DNA of 64,000 nt from Bedellia somnulentella (lineage: Eukaryota; Arthropoda; Insecta; Lepidoptera; Bedelliidae). The position numbers and the translations under genes are program-made. Position 1 is the stretch's first letter. The number at the start of each line of letters is the position of its first letter. Under the pieces are notes generated by a model that made no database searches, had not been told where the DNA came from, and saw only the letters and a program-made list of their open reading frames with translations. Positions 50,901-62,900 of the stretch are shown piece by piece. The stretch spans positions 7,502,001 through 7,566,000 of the forward strand of contig OY755178.1 of the NCBI GenBank assembly GCA_963576735.1, read 5' to 3'.

Positions 50901-53900
50901 ATTTTTTTTACAGTTACAAAAAATTTTGTTGAGTTGTTTTTCCGGCGCAGGTGGGAGTAACGTTTGGATTGGTTCCAATGCATTATCGACCAACTTTCAA
51001 ATGTTTCCAATCTGTTGGGTCCAGCTGGTAACCAAGCCACTTGTTCTCATAATAATGGTCTGATTTTCATAATATACCCAAAAAAAATGTTGATGAGCAG
51101 CAACTTCGGTTGAAAGAAGATAAGTCATACAATAGGTGCGTACTGACTGAGCAATAGACAAACGCCCACGCTGCCTCGCCCGAGCGTCCCGCGGCCCGAG
51201 CTAAGCGTTGTCGGTTTTTGTCAAAGATCAAAAGCGCCTCAGCACGTTTGCCGCGCTCACTCAAGACGTTAGTGTTTTGCCTCGCTTATTCGTTGCGTGT
51301 TAGGCTGCGTCCCCAGTAGGCAAACTGTTAGCCGCCGACAGAGTGAGCCGCAAATTTGCAGCGAACTGAAATTTGAGTTAGCTGCAGACTCAAATCAATT
51401 TTCGTGCGTCGCAAGCAAACTGTAAGAGTTTAGCCGACCGACTGAATTATCACTTTACTTTTGTTGTAATCAGTTTGCAGCAAACGGAGTCACTACGCCC
51501 GGCGAACAACCAATCGCCGCCGCCGACTGGAACCGGTTTTGGTGGGAGTCGGCCGCTCACTAAGGTAGTCGGCGCGCGTAACGCTGCAAACTGCGTACAG
51601 TGAGTGCAAAACTAGCAAACTGTGAACACTCCATTTGAAATATATGGAAGGGCGTACTAAACCGATACGCCGCTAACTTAGTCGGCGGCTAACAGTTTGC
51701 CTACTGGGGACGCAGCCTTAGTTGTTCAAGTTCAAGTAAAACTGAGCGTCGTGCGTGCCTCAGCCTCACCGTGGCTCAGCCTTGCCGCACGAGGAAGAAA
51801 TTTTATAGACCGAGGCTGCCTCGCTGCTTTTATAGATATTTTAAGATCTACAATTCTTTCTAAGGTAATTTTACGATTAAACTTACCGTTTTGAAGAAAA
51901 TCGTAAAAAACCCATTTTTTTACCTTTCACCTTGAATAAAAAAAAACCACGCAAGGGAATGATGGGGAGTTTTAAGACTTTATTTATAATTATATTTTGA
52001 ACAATTATACAAACTTTCAGCTTGGTGGGAATGAATGTACCCTTCGATGTATAATTTGACCGGACTATTACGTGATTGTGTTGTTAATAAAAATAATCGT
52101 TAATTTCAGAAAACAAGTAACATACTATGTACATTATTTATTATACCAATGAGACTAATAATTATTTGCAGATATTAAGTCTGCTGATGAAAAAAGTAAG
52201 CAGTCTGTATCCAAACAAGAGAACGGCAACCGGGTTACCAACCACCTCAACGGAGATGATAAAAAATGCCAAGATTATTATAATTATGGTATGTTCTATT
52301 ATATATCTAAACTAGTGGTCCGCCCCGGCTTCGCACGGATGGTGTTAAATATTTTTTACTGCTTACCTCCTACGATATTTAGCGTGATGATAAATATTCT
52401 ATGTCCTTCTCCCGGTTCTAAGCTAACTCTCTACCAATTTTTAGCCAAATCCGTTCAGCCTTTCTTGAGTTATAAATAGTGTAACTAACACGACTTTCTT
52501 TTATATATATATATAGATACTAATACTAACGACTATTACATACATATACTCACGGCTGTAAATCCCTAGAAGGGGTAGCCAAAGTAAAGGAATTAGAAAT
52601 TCCTCAGCCACTTTTGGAAATGATAGTGGGAAAAAGATGGTAAAAATAAAGGTTGTTGGTGATGGCTCTCCAACCGCATCGCCCAAAAATCCCTTAAAAG
52701 CCCCAATACCGTTAGTCGCCTCTTACGTACACCCACCGGAAGAAATGGGGTAGTGCTATTCTAAGCCGACACTACACAGCTATAAACCCAACATATTAAT
52801 CCCAAAAATAAACATCAAAAAATACTTAAAAAGCACCATTCTGTGAGTTGGAAACTATATTAATGATAAAATTCACGATGATTCTTATAAAATGCCTAAA
52901 GCTTACTGTATTATTCTTTAATAAAATATATCTAGGCAACCAAAATTTTACTTGTTTTTCAAGTAACCTAACAACAAGTGGAAATTAATAGTATTAGTTT
53001 CAATATCACTAACACAAATTATGATTTATCTGTAGACCACATAAAGACATCTATTATAATTTTCAGATGATTTCCTGAAAACAAGGGACGTAAAAGGCTG
53101 GGTGTTACAACGCAACCATCTAAAAGCAATGTTCCTAAAACTCTACTACCATTCAATCAGATCAAAATTGCTAGCAATACTCCAAATAGTGTCTCCGATC
53201 ATCAATATATGTATATCAGCAACTGTAGCCAAGTCCTGGAAATATCTTCATCAACAACCTCCACTTACATTGAGCGTTGAAAGTGGATTTACTAATACAG
53301 AAACTGTGGTATCAATAAATTCAAGTGCTACGGATCTAGAGCGGGCGACTTATAAAACGTATTATGATCTGTTGAAGCAATCGACGTATCCCGGACTGAG
53401 TGTCAATGATATCGGAACTGATGATATTTCGGCTTACTATTTGAATAAGGTATGTGTGGAATATTGCATTGATTAATAGTATTTACTTAAATCTATACTT
53501 GGTTGTAATATAAAGCTATTAGTATAGGTATAGTAGATGCGTTTTGAACTCAGTTAATAAATACTGTAGGGTTACTATAGTCTAGTATGAAAACATTTTT
53601 TTAGTTCTGTTGGGAAAGTCCCCGGGAAAGCCCAGTGGGGCTATGTGCCCTCACAATAAGCCTTATTCTGCCAACCGGAATTATTAATGGCAAATAATAC
53701 TGCTCCAACAGAATAGTTATTTCCCTGCAACCCTGCAAGTATATTTAAGGCAAATGCAGGTCATTTCTTATTACTCTTTGTTTAAATTTCGTAGAAAACG
53801 ATTTTCTGTTAATTTTTCTAACAAACTAAAACACTTCTGTACTATAAAAAATGTTTTCAGAGCAAAATCCTCCCCCAATACGTTCACTACGCAATGCCAA

Positions 53901-56900
53901 TCGGCGCTTCCTTCGGTCCCGTGGAATCCGGTGCTGCCAACGTGACGGGCTGGTTCGGTAACTATGGTTACCACGACTCGGCTATGTCTCTCGCGACGGT
54001 GTATGACGCTATTATGAGGACTTTGGCACCCAACTCGAGCTTGACCATCGTTAATCATCCGCTGCCGTACGCGATTGAGGATTTGGTGAGATATTTTTAG
54101 AGAATTTTACATTTGTTATTGAATATTTTTTTATAAACTTTATTTTATTGGTCCGAGAAGTTTTTTAAAATTTTTGATTACGTATGACTATTCAAAGTAA
54201 GGTACCCGCTAAAGTTTTTGCTAGATTTTTGTTAACTTCCTTTATTAGAGATTGCTTTAGTTTTGTAAAGCTTAAATTTAGTATATATTAATTTTTAATT
54301 TATGATACTGAAACATAAGATCTTATCATATATACCCATATACATACATAACATATACCCACGGCTATAAATCCCTAGAAGGGGTAGCCAGAGCTAAGGA
54401 ATTAGAAATTCCTGAGCCACTTTTGGAAAATTGAGTAGGGACAAGATAGTAAAGTAAAGGTTGTTGGTGATGGGTCTCCAACCGCATCGCCCAAAAATCC
54501 CTTAAAAGCCCCAATACCGTTAGTCGCCTCTTACGTACACCCATCGGTGGAAACGGGGTAGTGCTATTCTAAGCCGACACTACACGGCGAAGATCTTATC
54601 ATATAATATATTTGCAGGTAAAAGTGATGTCAACCGGCGGCACTTTCGGATTCCAGTTCGCAGTCAATATCGGAATGTGCTTGTCGTTCATAGCTTCTTT
54701 CCTCGTCTTATTTGCTGTTACGGTATGTTATTTTACATCAATAGTAATGTCCTACTATATGAAGAAACATCAAAGATATATATTCCTGTTAATATTTATG
54801 TTACTTTGGTAGTTCTACGCTTTGAATACGTAATTATGCGCAGACTTAAGGTTGTCACAGATATTGTAAGTTTTTACTTAATGAGAATTTGCAAATGAGG
54901 TAAATGCAATATACAGTTGGTAATTGTTGTTTACATTTCGGTTCACCTAGTAGGTACTAGCTAGTAGTCATCATAAACGCCTGTCTGTTTGATTTTTACC
55001 TTATCCAGTGGATAAAAGAAAAAACAAACAAGCTTACAGGCACAAGTAATTTTTAATTCAACCTTATAAAACTATAAGGTTTGATGATCTGCAAGGCTCA
55101 CTCGTGCCAGACAAAGCTTACCATACTTAGCATGCTAACCCTAAACAGTAGCAGAATCACTAGCCTAACAAGACCCTATTTTCTAGCGCATTATTACTCA
55201 GAGGGTTCTCTAGCTACTACTCTTTTATCTCTTAGTCGATTACTCTACTCTATATACATTTTTACATACATACATATACTCAAAGCCATTAATCCCTTAA
55301 CGGGGTAGCCAGAGCTTTGGAATGAGAAATTCATCAGTATGTTCAGTATGTATGTTATGATGAAAGATGGTAATAATCAATGTTTTTGGTGTCGGGTCTC
55401 CAACCACATCGCCCAAAAATCGCTTAAAAAAGCCCCTATACCCTTAGTCGCCTCTTACGATCACCCACGGGTAGATATGGGGTAGTGATATTCTAAGCCG
55501 ACACTACACGGCATTATATTAAGGGCATATTTGTGTTAATAAAAAACTGTTCGTAATAGGAACGTGTATCGGGCGCCCGCCTTCTCCAGCGAATCGCCGG
55601 TGTGACTCCCGCCACTCTATGGGGCGCCGCCTACCTGTGGGACCTGGCCTGGCTCGTCATCATCGACGTCATCATCGTCATCACCGCCGCCGCTTTCCAG
55701 CAGATCACCATCTCTACGCCGCCCGAACTTGGTCAGTATACACCACTTCACATGTTTATTTAATATATTTTTTTGAGATTTTTATCAAAAATCTTTTTAA
55801 ATTCTCAATTCTTTATGTAACATACATACATACATATACTCAAGGCTATAAATCCCTAGAAGAGGTAGCCAGAGCTAAGGAATTAGAAATTCCTCAGCCG
55901 CTTTTAGAAAGTTGAGTGGGGAAAAGATGGTAAAATAAAGGGTGTTGGTGGTTATTTGCATTACCTTGAATTTTAACGGAAATCAGAAAAAAAAGCAGCA
56001 ACCTGATACAGGTGATGAGCCCCGTTCAGTTGTAGCCGACCATATTTGTAAACTGATGTAGCTTTTCTGAATAAAGAATTATGAGTTATTATGAAGTGTA
56101 CACAATATGTGTGGGACCTGGCTTGGCTCGTCATCATCGACGTCATCATCGTCATCACCGCCGCCGCCTTCCAGAAGATCACCATCTCTACGCCGCCCGA
56201 ACTTGGTCAGTGTAATCTATAGTTTTGGTAATAACTGGAGAAACTAAGAGCCGCTATATGTATATCAATGTGAAACCAAAACTTGTGAAAGTAAAATCGA
56301 GTATTGTATTATGCATGCTTATAGTTTACATACATACGCATAAGGCTTTATTTTTATGCAACAGCGGTGTAGTGTCGACTTAGAGGAGCCCTCACCCATT
56401 TATTCCTGCGGGTATCGTAAGAGGTGACTTATGAGCAAATGCGGTTGGTGACCCATCACTACCAATCTTTTTTTACAATGTTATCCCCACAAAGCTTTGG
56501 CTACACTGCTTTTGGATTTTAGGCAGTGAGTATAGGTAACTATATTGTTCTTGTTCTTCCGCTGCATGTGTGTAAATAAAATAAACATATATTTTGAACC
56601 TTTCTTGCAACGTCACCTTTCACACCACATCGTATTTCTGACTCCAGCGCTTTATCGTACATATACTCATGATTAAGAATCTTGAAAGAGTGAGAACGCC
56701 ATCGCTTCTCATGCTCGAGACGTAAGTTCCATTTCTGTGAGGCGGGCCCATTCCAATGTGCCTTTTCTTAATTCATATGTGTAGATAATTTATAAAGCTT
56801 GTTAACGGTGAGAGAAAACATCGTGAACTCAATCCGCAGGCCTGAGTTGTTTTTAGTGTTATTTTTTACTAGCTTTTTGCCCGCGACTACGTCCGCGTCG

Positions 56901-59900
56901 AATACATTTTTTTCATCCAGTTTATATAAAAAAAAGTTGTATCAAAGATATAAAGGACATTGAGGCTTTGTAAGTGATTGTTCAGCGATGCGATTGGAGA
57001 CCCATCACTAAAATCCTTTATTTGACTACCTCTTCCCTATTCAACTTCCAAAAGTGGATGAAGAATTACTATCTCCGGAGCTATGGCTACCCTTTTTGGG
57101 ATTTATGGCCGTTAGTGTATATATACTCATGAATGATTGATGGATACATACATATACTCACGGCTATAAATTCCTTAACGGAGAAGCCAGAGCTTTGGAA
57201 TTAGAAATTCCACAGCCACTTTTGGAAGTTGATTGGGGAAAAGGTGGTAATAATAAATAAATTTTTTTGGTGATGGGTCTCCAACCACATCGCCCAAAAA
57301 TCACTTCAGAAGCCCCTATACCCTTAGTCGCCTCTTACGATCACCCACGGGTAGAAATGGGGTAGTGTTATTCTAAGCCGACACTACACTGCACTTGATT
57401 GATTGATTGATGGATGAATTTCATAAATTCTATTTTTAAATGTTTATAACAGTCAATCGCACCAAGTTTCAAGTTTCTAAATACAGAAATGTCAAAAATC
57501 TCTATACTAACTTTCATTTGCTATTTCAACCCCTCAGTGCCATAAAACATATGATAAGAATCATGAAACAAACAATTTTGTACCAAGTTTCTATGCTCGA
57601 GTTATTATGTTCGTATTAGTACGTATAGTAACTATTGATTTTCGGGTCTTTAATCGCGTGTTACAACATGGGTTTAGTCTAATAAAATAGTTGTTTTAAT
57701 TGTAATGTTCAATCGCGAAAGTCTTAGAAAATACTAAGTACGGATAGTAGTTTGGTGCTCCGGAGCGGAGGCCCTGCCCCCTACACTAACCGTTGGTGAT
57801 GGTGGGTGAGTTGCCAGCAGAGATTGATCGGGAATATGGGGATTGTCTGAGATGAATGTAATCCTATTTTATGATGCAATAGTTCTAGCTATTATTCTAA
57901 GCTAACACAATAACTTTTTCTTTACTGAAAGCTTGTGTCCTTTGAGTTTTGATCCCGGGTCTCTCGAATGTTCATAGAGGTTTGATTTACCGACGGCAAA
58001 TTTTGAATACCCTGTATTTTCTTATAGTCTTACTATTGACAAAAAATTAACTCCCGCTCCCCTTGTATTATCCCGCATTTTCATACCCTACCGAAGTGCA
58101 CCGAGTAATTGTATGAGCTACAGGTTAAAGCGCAATATATTCCACTTCTTACGTATCTTAAAAAACATCGATAGTCGATACCACGGTTTAAAAAATACCC
58201 AGAGCGCAATCTGTTGCATACCTCAAGAACTAACGTAATGTAAAAAACAGTTTAGACGATAAAACAAATTGTACGTCATCCCTCGGGAATTCCTAATTCT
58301 CAAGGATACTTTATCGCATCATTTAGCTTCTAAATTTACATGTTTATATTGGTGTGCAATATAGTACCTTGTTTTAAATCATACACAGCGCCATCTCCAA
58401 TCCATCCAGCAAGCAAACAATATTTTAGTTTCCCTCGGGAATATCATTTTCCCGAGATATAAAGTACCCTATTATTTAATCTGGACTTCTAACTATACGT
58501 CTGCAAAATTTCAAAGCAATCGGTTCAGTAGATACGGCGTGAAAGCGGCACAAATAAACAAACAAACAAACTCACTTTCCAATTTATAATATTAGTATGG
58601 ATTATTTGCTCTACAAGTTATGCGACAGTGTACTCGTAATCTTACAAAGCGTCGGAACTATGAATTCTAGATGTCGAATATGTACGTGGTACGTACGTGA
58701 ACGTAGAGTTGATAATAATGTCCAATCCGTTTGTTCCAGCCAGAGTATTCCTAGTCCTGTTAGTGTTCTCAATATCGATAATTCCGGTGCACTATCTCTG
58801 CTCTCTGATGTTCAGTTCAGCGGCCGCCGGGTTCACCAAGATGTGCTTTATCAACTGTTTGTCTGGTGAGTATACGCTATAAAAGACTAATTTATTTATT
58901 AGAAACATTGTTACGACAAAAGAGTTATGGTAGTTTAATCAATCGGCAGGCGGAGAGAGGTACACCAAAATTTATTCTTTTCTTTATATTTGAAAGTGAG
59001 CTATACTCTATCAGAAGCCGTAAGTAAAAAGTTAGGGAAATCCATTGCGTGAAGTATATGGAAACAAGAGATGTAAGAAAACTAAAAACAAATATTAGAG
59101 CCTTTGCGCAACACAACTTTTTTTTACTACACGTTACACCGCACCGTCTACGGGAATTTGTCGCTCGATACAGACTCAATCTTTATCGGCATCCAAATTT
59201 AACATTGAGGCGTAAAAACTCGGTCCTACCTTAGATATTCTGGAAATGGAACTAAATACTAGCTGAGTCGAAGAAATTAAATTAGTATTATCTTTTATAT
59301 TTTGTTTGCTAAGACACATGCAAATTCTAGCCTTAATACTTTAAAAGAACAATTTCAAAAAACAGTTTGCCTCTTTCCCTCCTATGACGATCATATGAAT
59401 AAGCTGTATTGTTTTCAGGTGCTATCCCGTTCCTGTTAATGGAGGTGTTGAAGATGCCCAAATACGGGAATGCGAAATTAGCTAAAATATTCGACGCTAT
59501 CTTCGCTGCGCTGCCCGTCTACTCGCTTATACAGTGTTTTAGGTAAGGCAATTTTATATATATTTAGTGTTTTCTTAGAATAGTTTAGATTATTTACATG
59601 CATTTATTTTATTTAACTTAGGAGATCAACAAGAAATAGCTTTTATTAATAGTGGATTGGATAATGATACGGTGAAACTGACAAAGGTGAAATGTAGCAA
59701 AGATATAAAATACTAAGAAACAGTTGACAGATAACTTATTTTTTAGTAGTAAATGTTTGCATGTTCGTTTGTTGTGTTTGTTTGTAGTTATATAATTAGG
59801 TAGCATTTTTCTCAAAGGCCCTTGTCCATACTGTAGACTGCGAAGTAAGCATATTTGCTACGTGATCCAATTGGGATCCGACGGCACATAGAGCTGTCAA

Positions 59901-62900
59901 ACTTAAGTGGCAATGGCCATAGTATATTGAAGGGGGAAAGGCTGGGCGTTTAAATTAATGATCTGCCCGGGTAGCATGAGTTGTCATCTGAGAAGTGAGA
60001 GCCATGTCACGAAACATCTCAGTTAGCCAACCTATGTCATTTTTGCGAGCATGAGCGTCAGTATGACAGACGGATGAGATCTGAGAGCCCTGTCACCGAA
60101 TCGATAGAGCATTGTTGCCATCATTGGTCTGTGAATATTTTTTCTCTATTTTATTCGATCTTTTTGAACCAAAATAGTAGCTAAATCTGTCACATTTCAC
60201 TCATTTTACGTCAAATATTGACATTTTGTAACCAAACAACGTAAAGTAAACAAAAATAATATTTAATTTCTTAATAAAGTTTCCAAATTTTCAATTAAAA
60301 TCAAAAGTTTTAAGATTACAAGTTTAGTTTGTAGGGAATTTCCGACTAAACTTCCTCACAATGATAGGGGAATCATAAAATTTTAAGTAAGTAATTAAGT
60401 TTTATTATTCTATATAACTATTATTTAACTAGAAAGTGAGCAGCACACTTTTAATGACTTGTATTGTCTTTTGTTTGCAGATGTAGCAAAGTTATATAAG
60501 TGCTTGATGAGAAAATTGAAGAAATGCTGTGCAGCCTATGGCACATATTGCCTATAACATCTTAGTTCCATCCCGCCAGTCCATTTCCAGATTCCCATTA
60601 GCCAAGTCCATCGCGCAGATGGGCATTATTTAACTTAACAACCTTCACTACATTTCAATTTCAACAATATCCTATATTCCCAAAATCTAGTGAAGCTCTG
60701 ATGTATGGAAATAGTCTTGTTGAATGCTCCTGTTTATTCAGAATTTGAGTATGCATCCATACTTTAATAGCATTCTTATGACTGCAATGTGTATAAACAA
60801 GCTGTATTGTTTCTATAAGGAAAAAGTGATGTTAATAGAATAAAAATGTGAAGTACAGATGAGTTTGTGAACAGATACTATGATGTTGAGCGGTTGTTTA
60901 AAAGTATTTATTCAATAAATAAAGTTAACTCCACAAAATGTGTTTTACTAGCAAATAAAGCCCATTCATAGGCAGCTTTTACTTTTTCACTTGAGATGAG
61001 ATTTCAGTTGTAAAATGTGCATGCATATATTCTACTATACATTATTTCCCATTGCAGTAGGCAGAGAATATTAATTGCCTCATCAATAAACTTACTCATT
61101 CTTTCAATTTATTCCCACCTATATATCTCTTTTGTTACTTAATTTGTATCCATCTGCTCTATTTGCCCAAAATAAAATAATATTGCTTTTTCTATTTATT
61201 CAAGGTTTGCAGTTTTAACCATGTGGAGTATTGTCTTTGAATTACAAAAATACAATTTATCCCCAGGCGCAAACATGCCATGATTATCATTTTATTCTAA
61301 ATAATCTGAAGATTTCTGCTATGAGTTTGGTATTGGAAAATGTAGGATTTACTTGCAATGAAGGGGATTAAAACAAGTGGTTTTCATTAATATTTAGACA
61401 ATTTTATTGATAATTAATTAAAAACTGTTACATTTTGCTGCTTTTTTTAATTTCATTAGACTCCTTCCGTCACTAAATTGTTCCAGAATCTTTGTATTAA
61501 ATCAATATGTTTTACTGAAAATAAGAAAACAACATGAGCATTATATTCATATGTAGTCATTTCAATATGCTAGTAAGGTGAGTACTAAATTTGTCTTATA
61601 ATGTTGCACAAAGTACCTGCACCTGCATTTTAACAACTTTTGTAGCATTAAGTGTGTCGGTAGATAAAGAGGTAACAAAATTATGCCATCACCATTCTTT
61701 ACATTCCTAGCCACACTAAGACAGCAAGCAGGCTATTTTCTACTCACACTATCCAGACTTTGCCTGTGCCTGTTGATGCAAGCATATGCTATGGGCTCGG
61801 GTGTCATTTATGATGATAATGATAATTTAAGACTACAAACCCTACATAACAAACAATAATGAATAGAAATCTATTTTACATGCATTATATTTGACCTCTG
61901 AAACATACCATAAGTTTAGAAACTGTTCTTAATAGTTATTTTAAAGAAGATCAATGAAAGTCATTGATTTTCTCAACTGCATCAGAAAATTGGACGTATG
62001 CATGGATTTAGGCTGCAGAATTTGTATCCTCATGCCTAGTGAATTGCTCGTTATAAAAGCCAAACGTATTTTAACGAATTTAAAACTTAATACACAAGCA
62101 CTAGTTGTAGATTAATTAAATTTAGTTAAAATTTACAATTCAATCGATATCATGTGGAATCATTGAATCCTGTATTTATCCTTATGTGAAACTTTACCCT
62201 GAGGCTTTTCATAGGTCACAAGCTATCATAGAGGTCCTCGGAAATCGTCATGACATACAAATATGTTTCGTAGGACTTGTTTGCGGCAAACTTTCACTCG
62301 GATGATTATCATATCCATTTTTCGTTTTTTTTCCATTCAAAACAAATCTAAGTGATGTAGTCGCTTTGCTATCACACTTTTAGAGTAAGAACTACACAAA
62401 AAAGTTAAAAAAGCTGCAAAACAGCACTCATATTTTGATAAGTAATCTTTCTCACTGGCTCTCGCGCTCAATTTTGACATCGACATAAATTTGATATAAA
62501 ATGACAAACATCTCAGTTTATGTCGCTGTCACGCCGCTCATGCTCGCACATGTGACTCGGCGTTGCGATGTCAAAGGCGAGTCACTAGCGCTCTCACATC
62601 TCAGATGCCTCATGCTCGGGCGTGCGAGAAACGGTCAAATATGGCGGCCAATTCGCCCTTGAACGGTGACATAGCCCTATTTCAGAGGCTCTCACACGCC
62701 TCATGCTACCCCGGCTGGTGTAGTATAAGATGACAGAGCAAAGGCCAATAAGGTAGAAGGGTGACTTGTTGAAGGTAGAAATAGTCCAGTCATGAAATCG
62801 TGAAGGTGAAAGTTTATCGACTACCATGATGATTAATAATAATATTGCACTACGGTTCATGAACAAAACACTACAAATTGTTATGTTTCATCTTCGGTTT

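Larger units (their letters stand above)
50103..52065. mobile_element. 1.96-kb TIR element with long inverted arms in ABCA intron 23
   Basis: Inverted arms of about 240 bp (50103-50350 and 51830-52065). Landmarks: GTCC(A/G)GTCAA ends, CCTTAAAACTCCCCATCATT / AATGATGGGGAGTTTTAAG, and GAAAGAATTGTAGATC / GATCTACAATTCTTTC. TA flanks on both sides. The interior holds a decayed minus-strand coding remnant, GTC/TTC low complexity, and a second nested element at 51303-51717. Confidence 0.8.

Noticed and set aside
60481..60498. Possible ABCA exon 31 after TTTGTTTGCAG at 60480
   Set aside because: In the required phase it meets TAA after six codons. The exon at 63841 fits phase and ABCA sequence.
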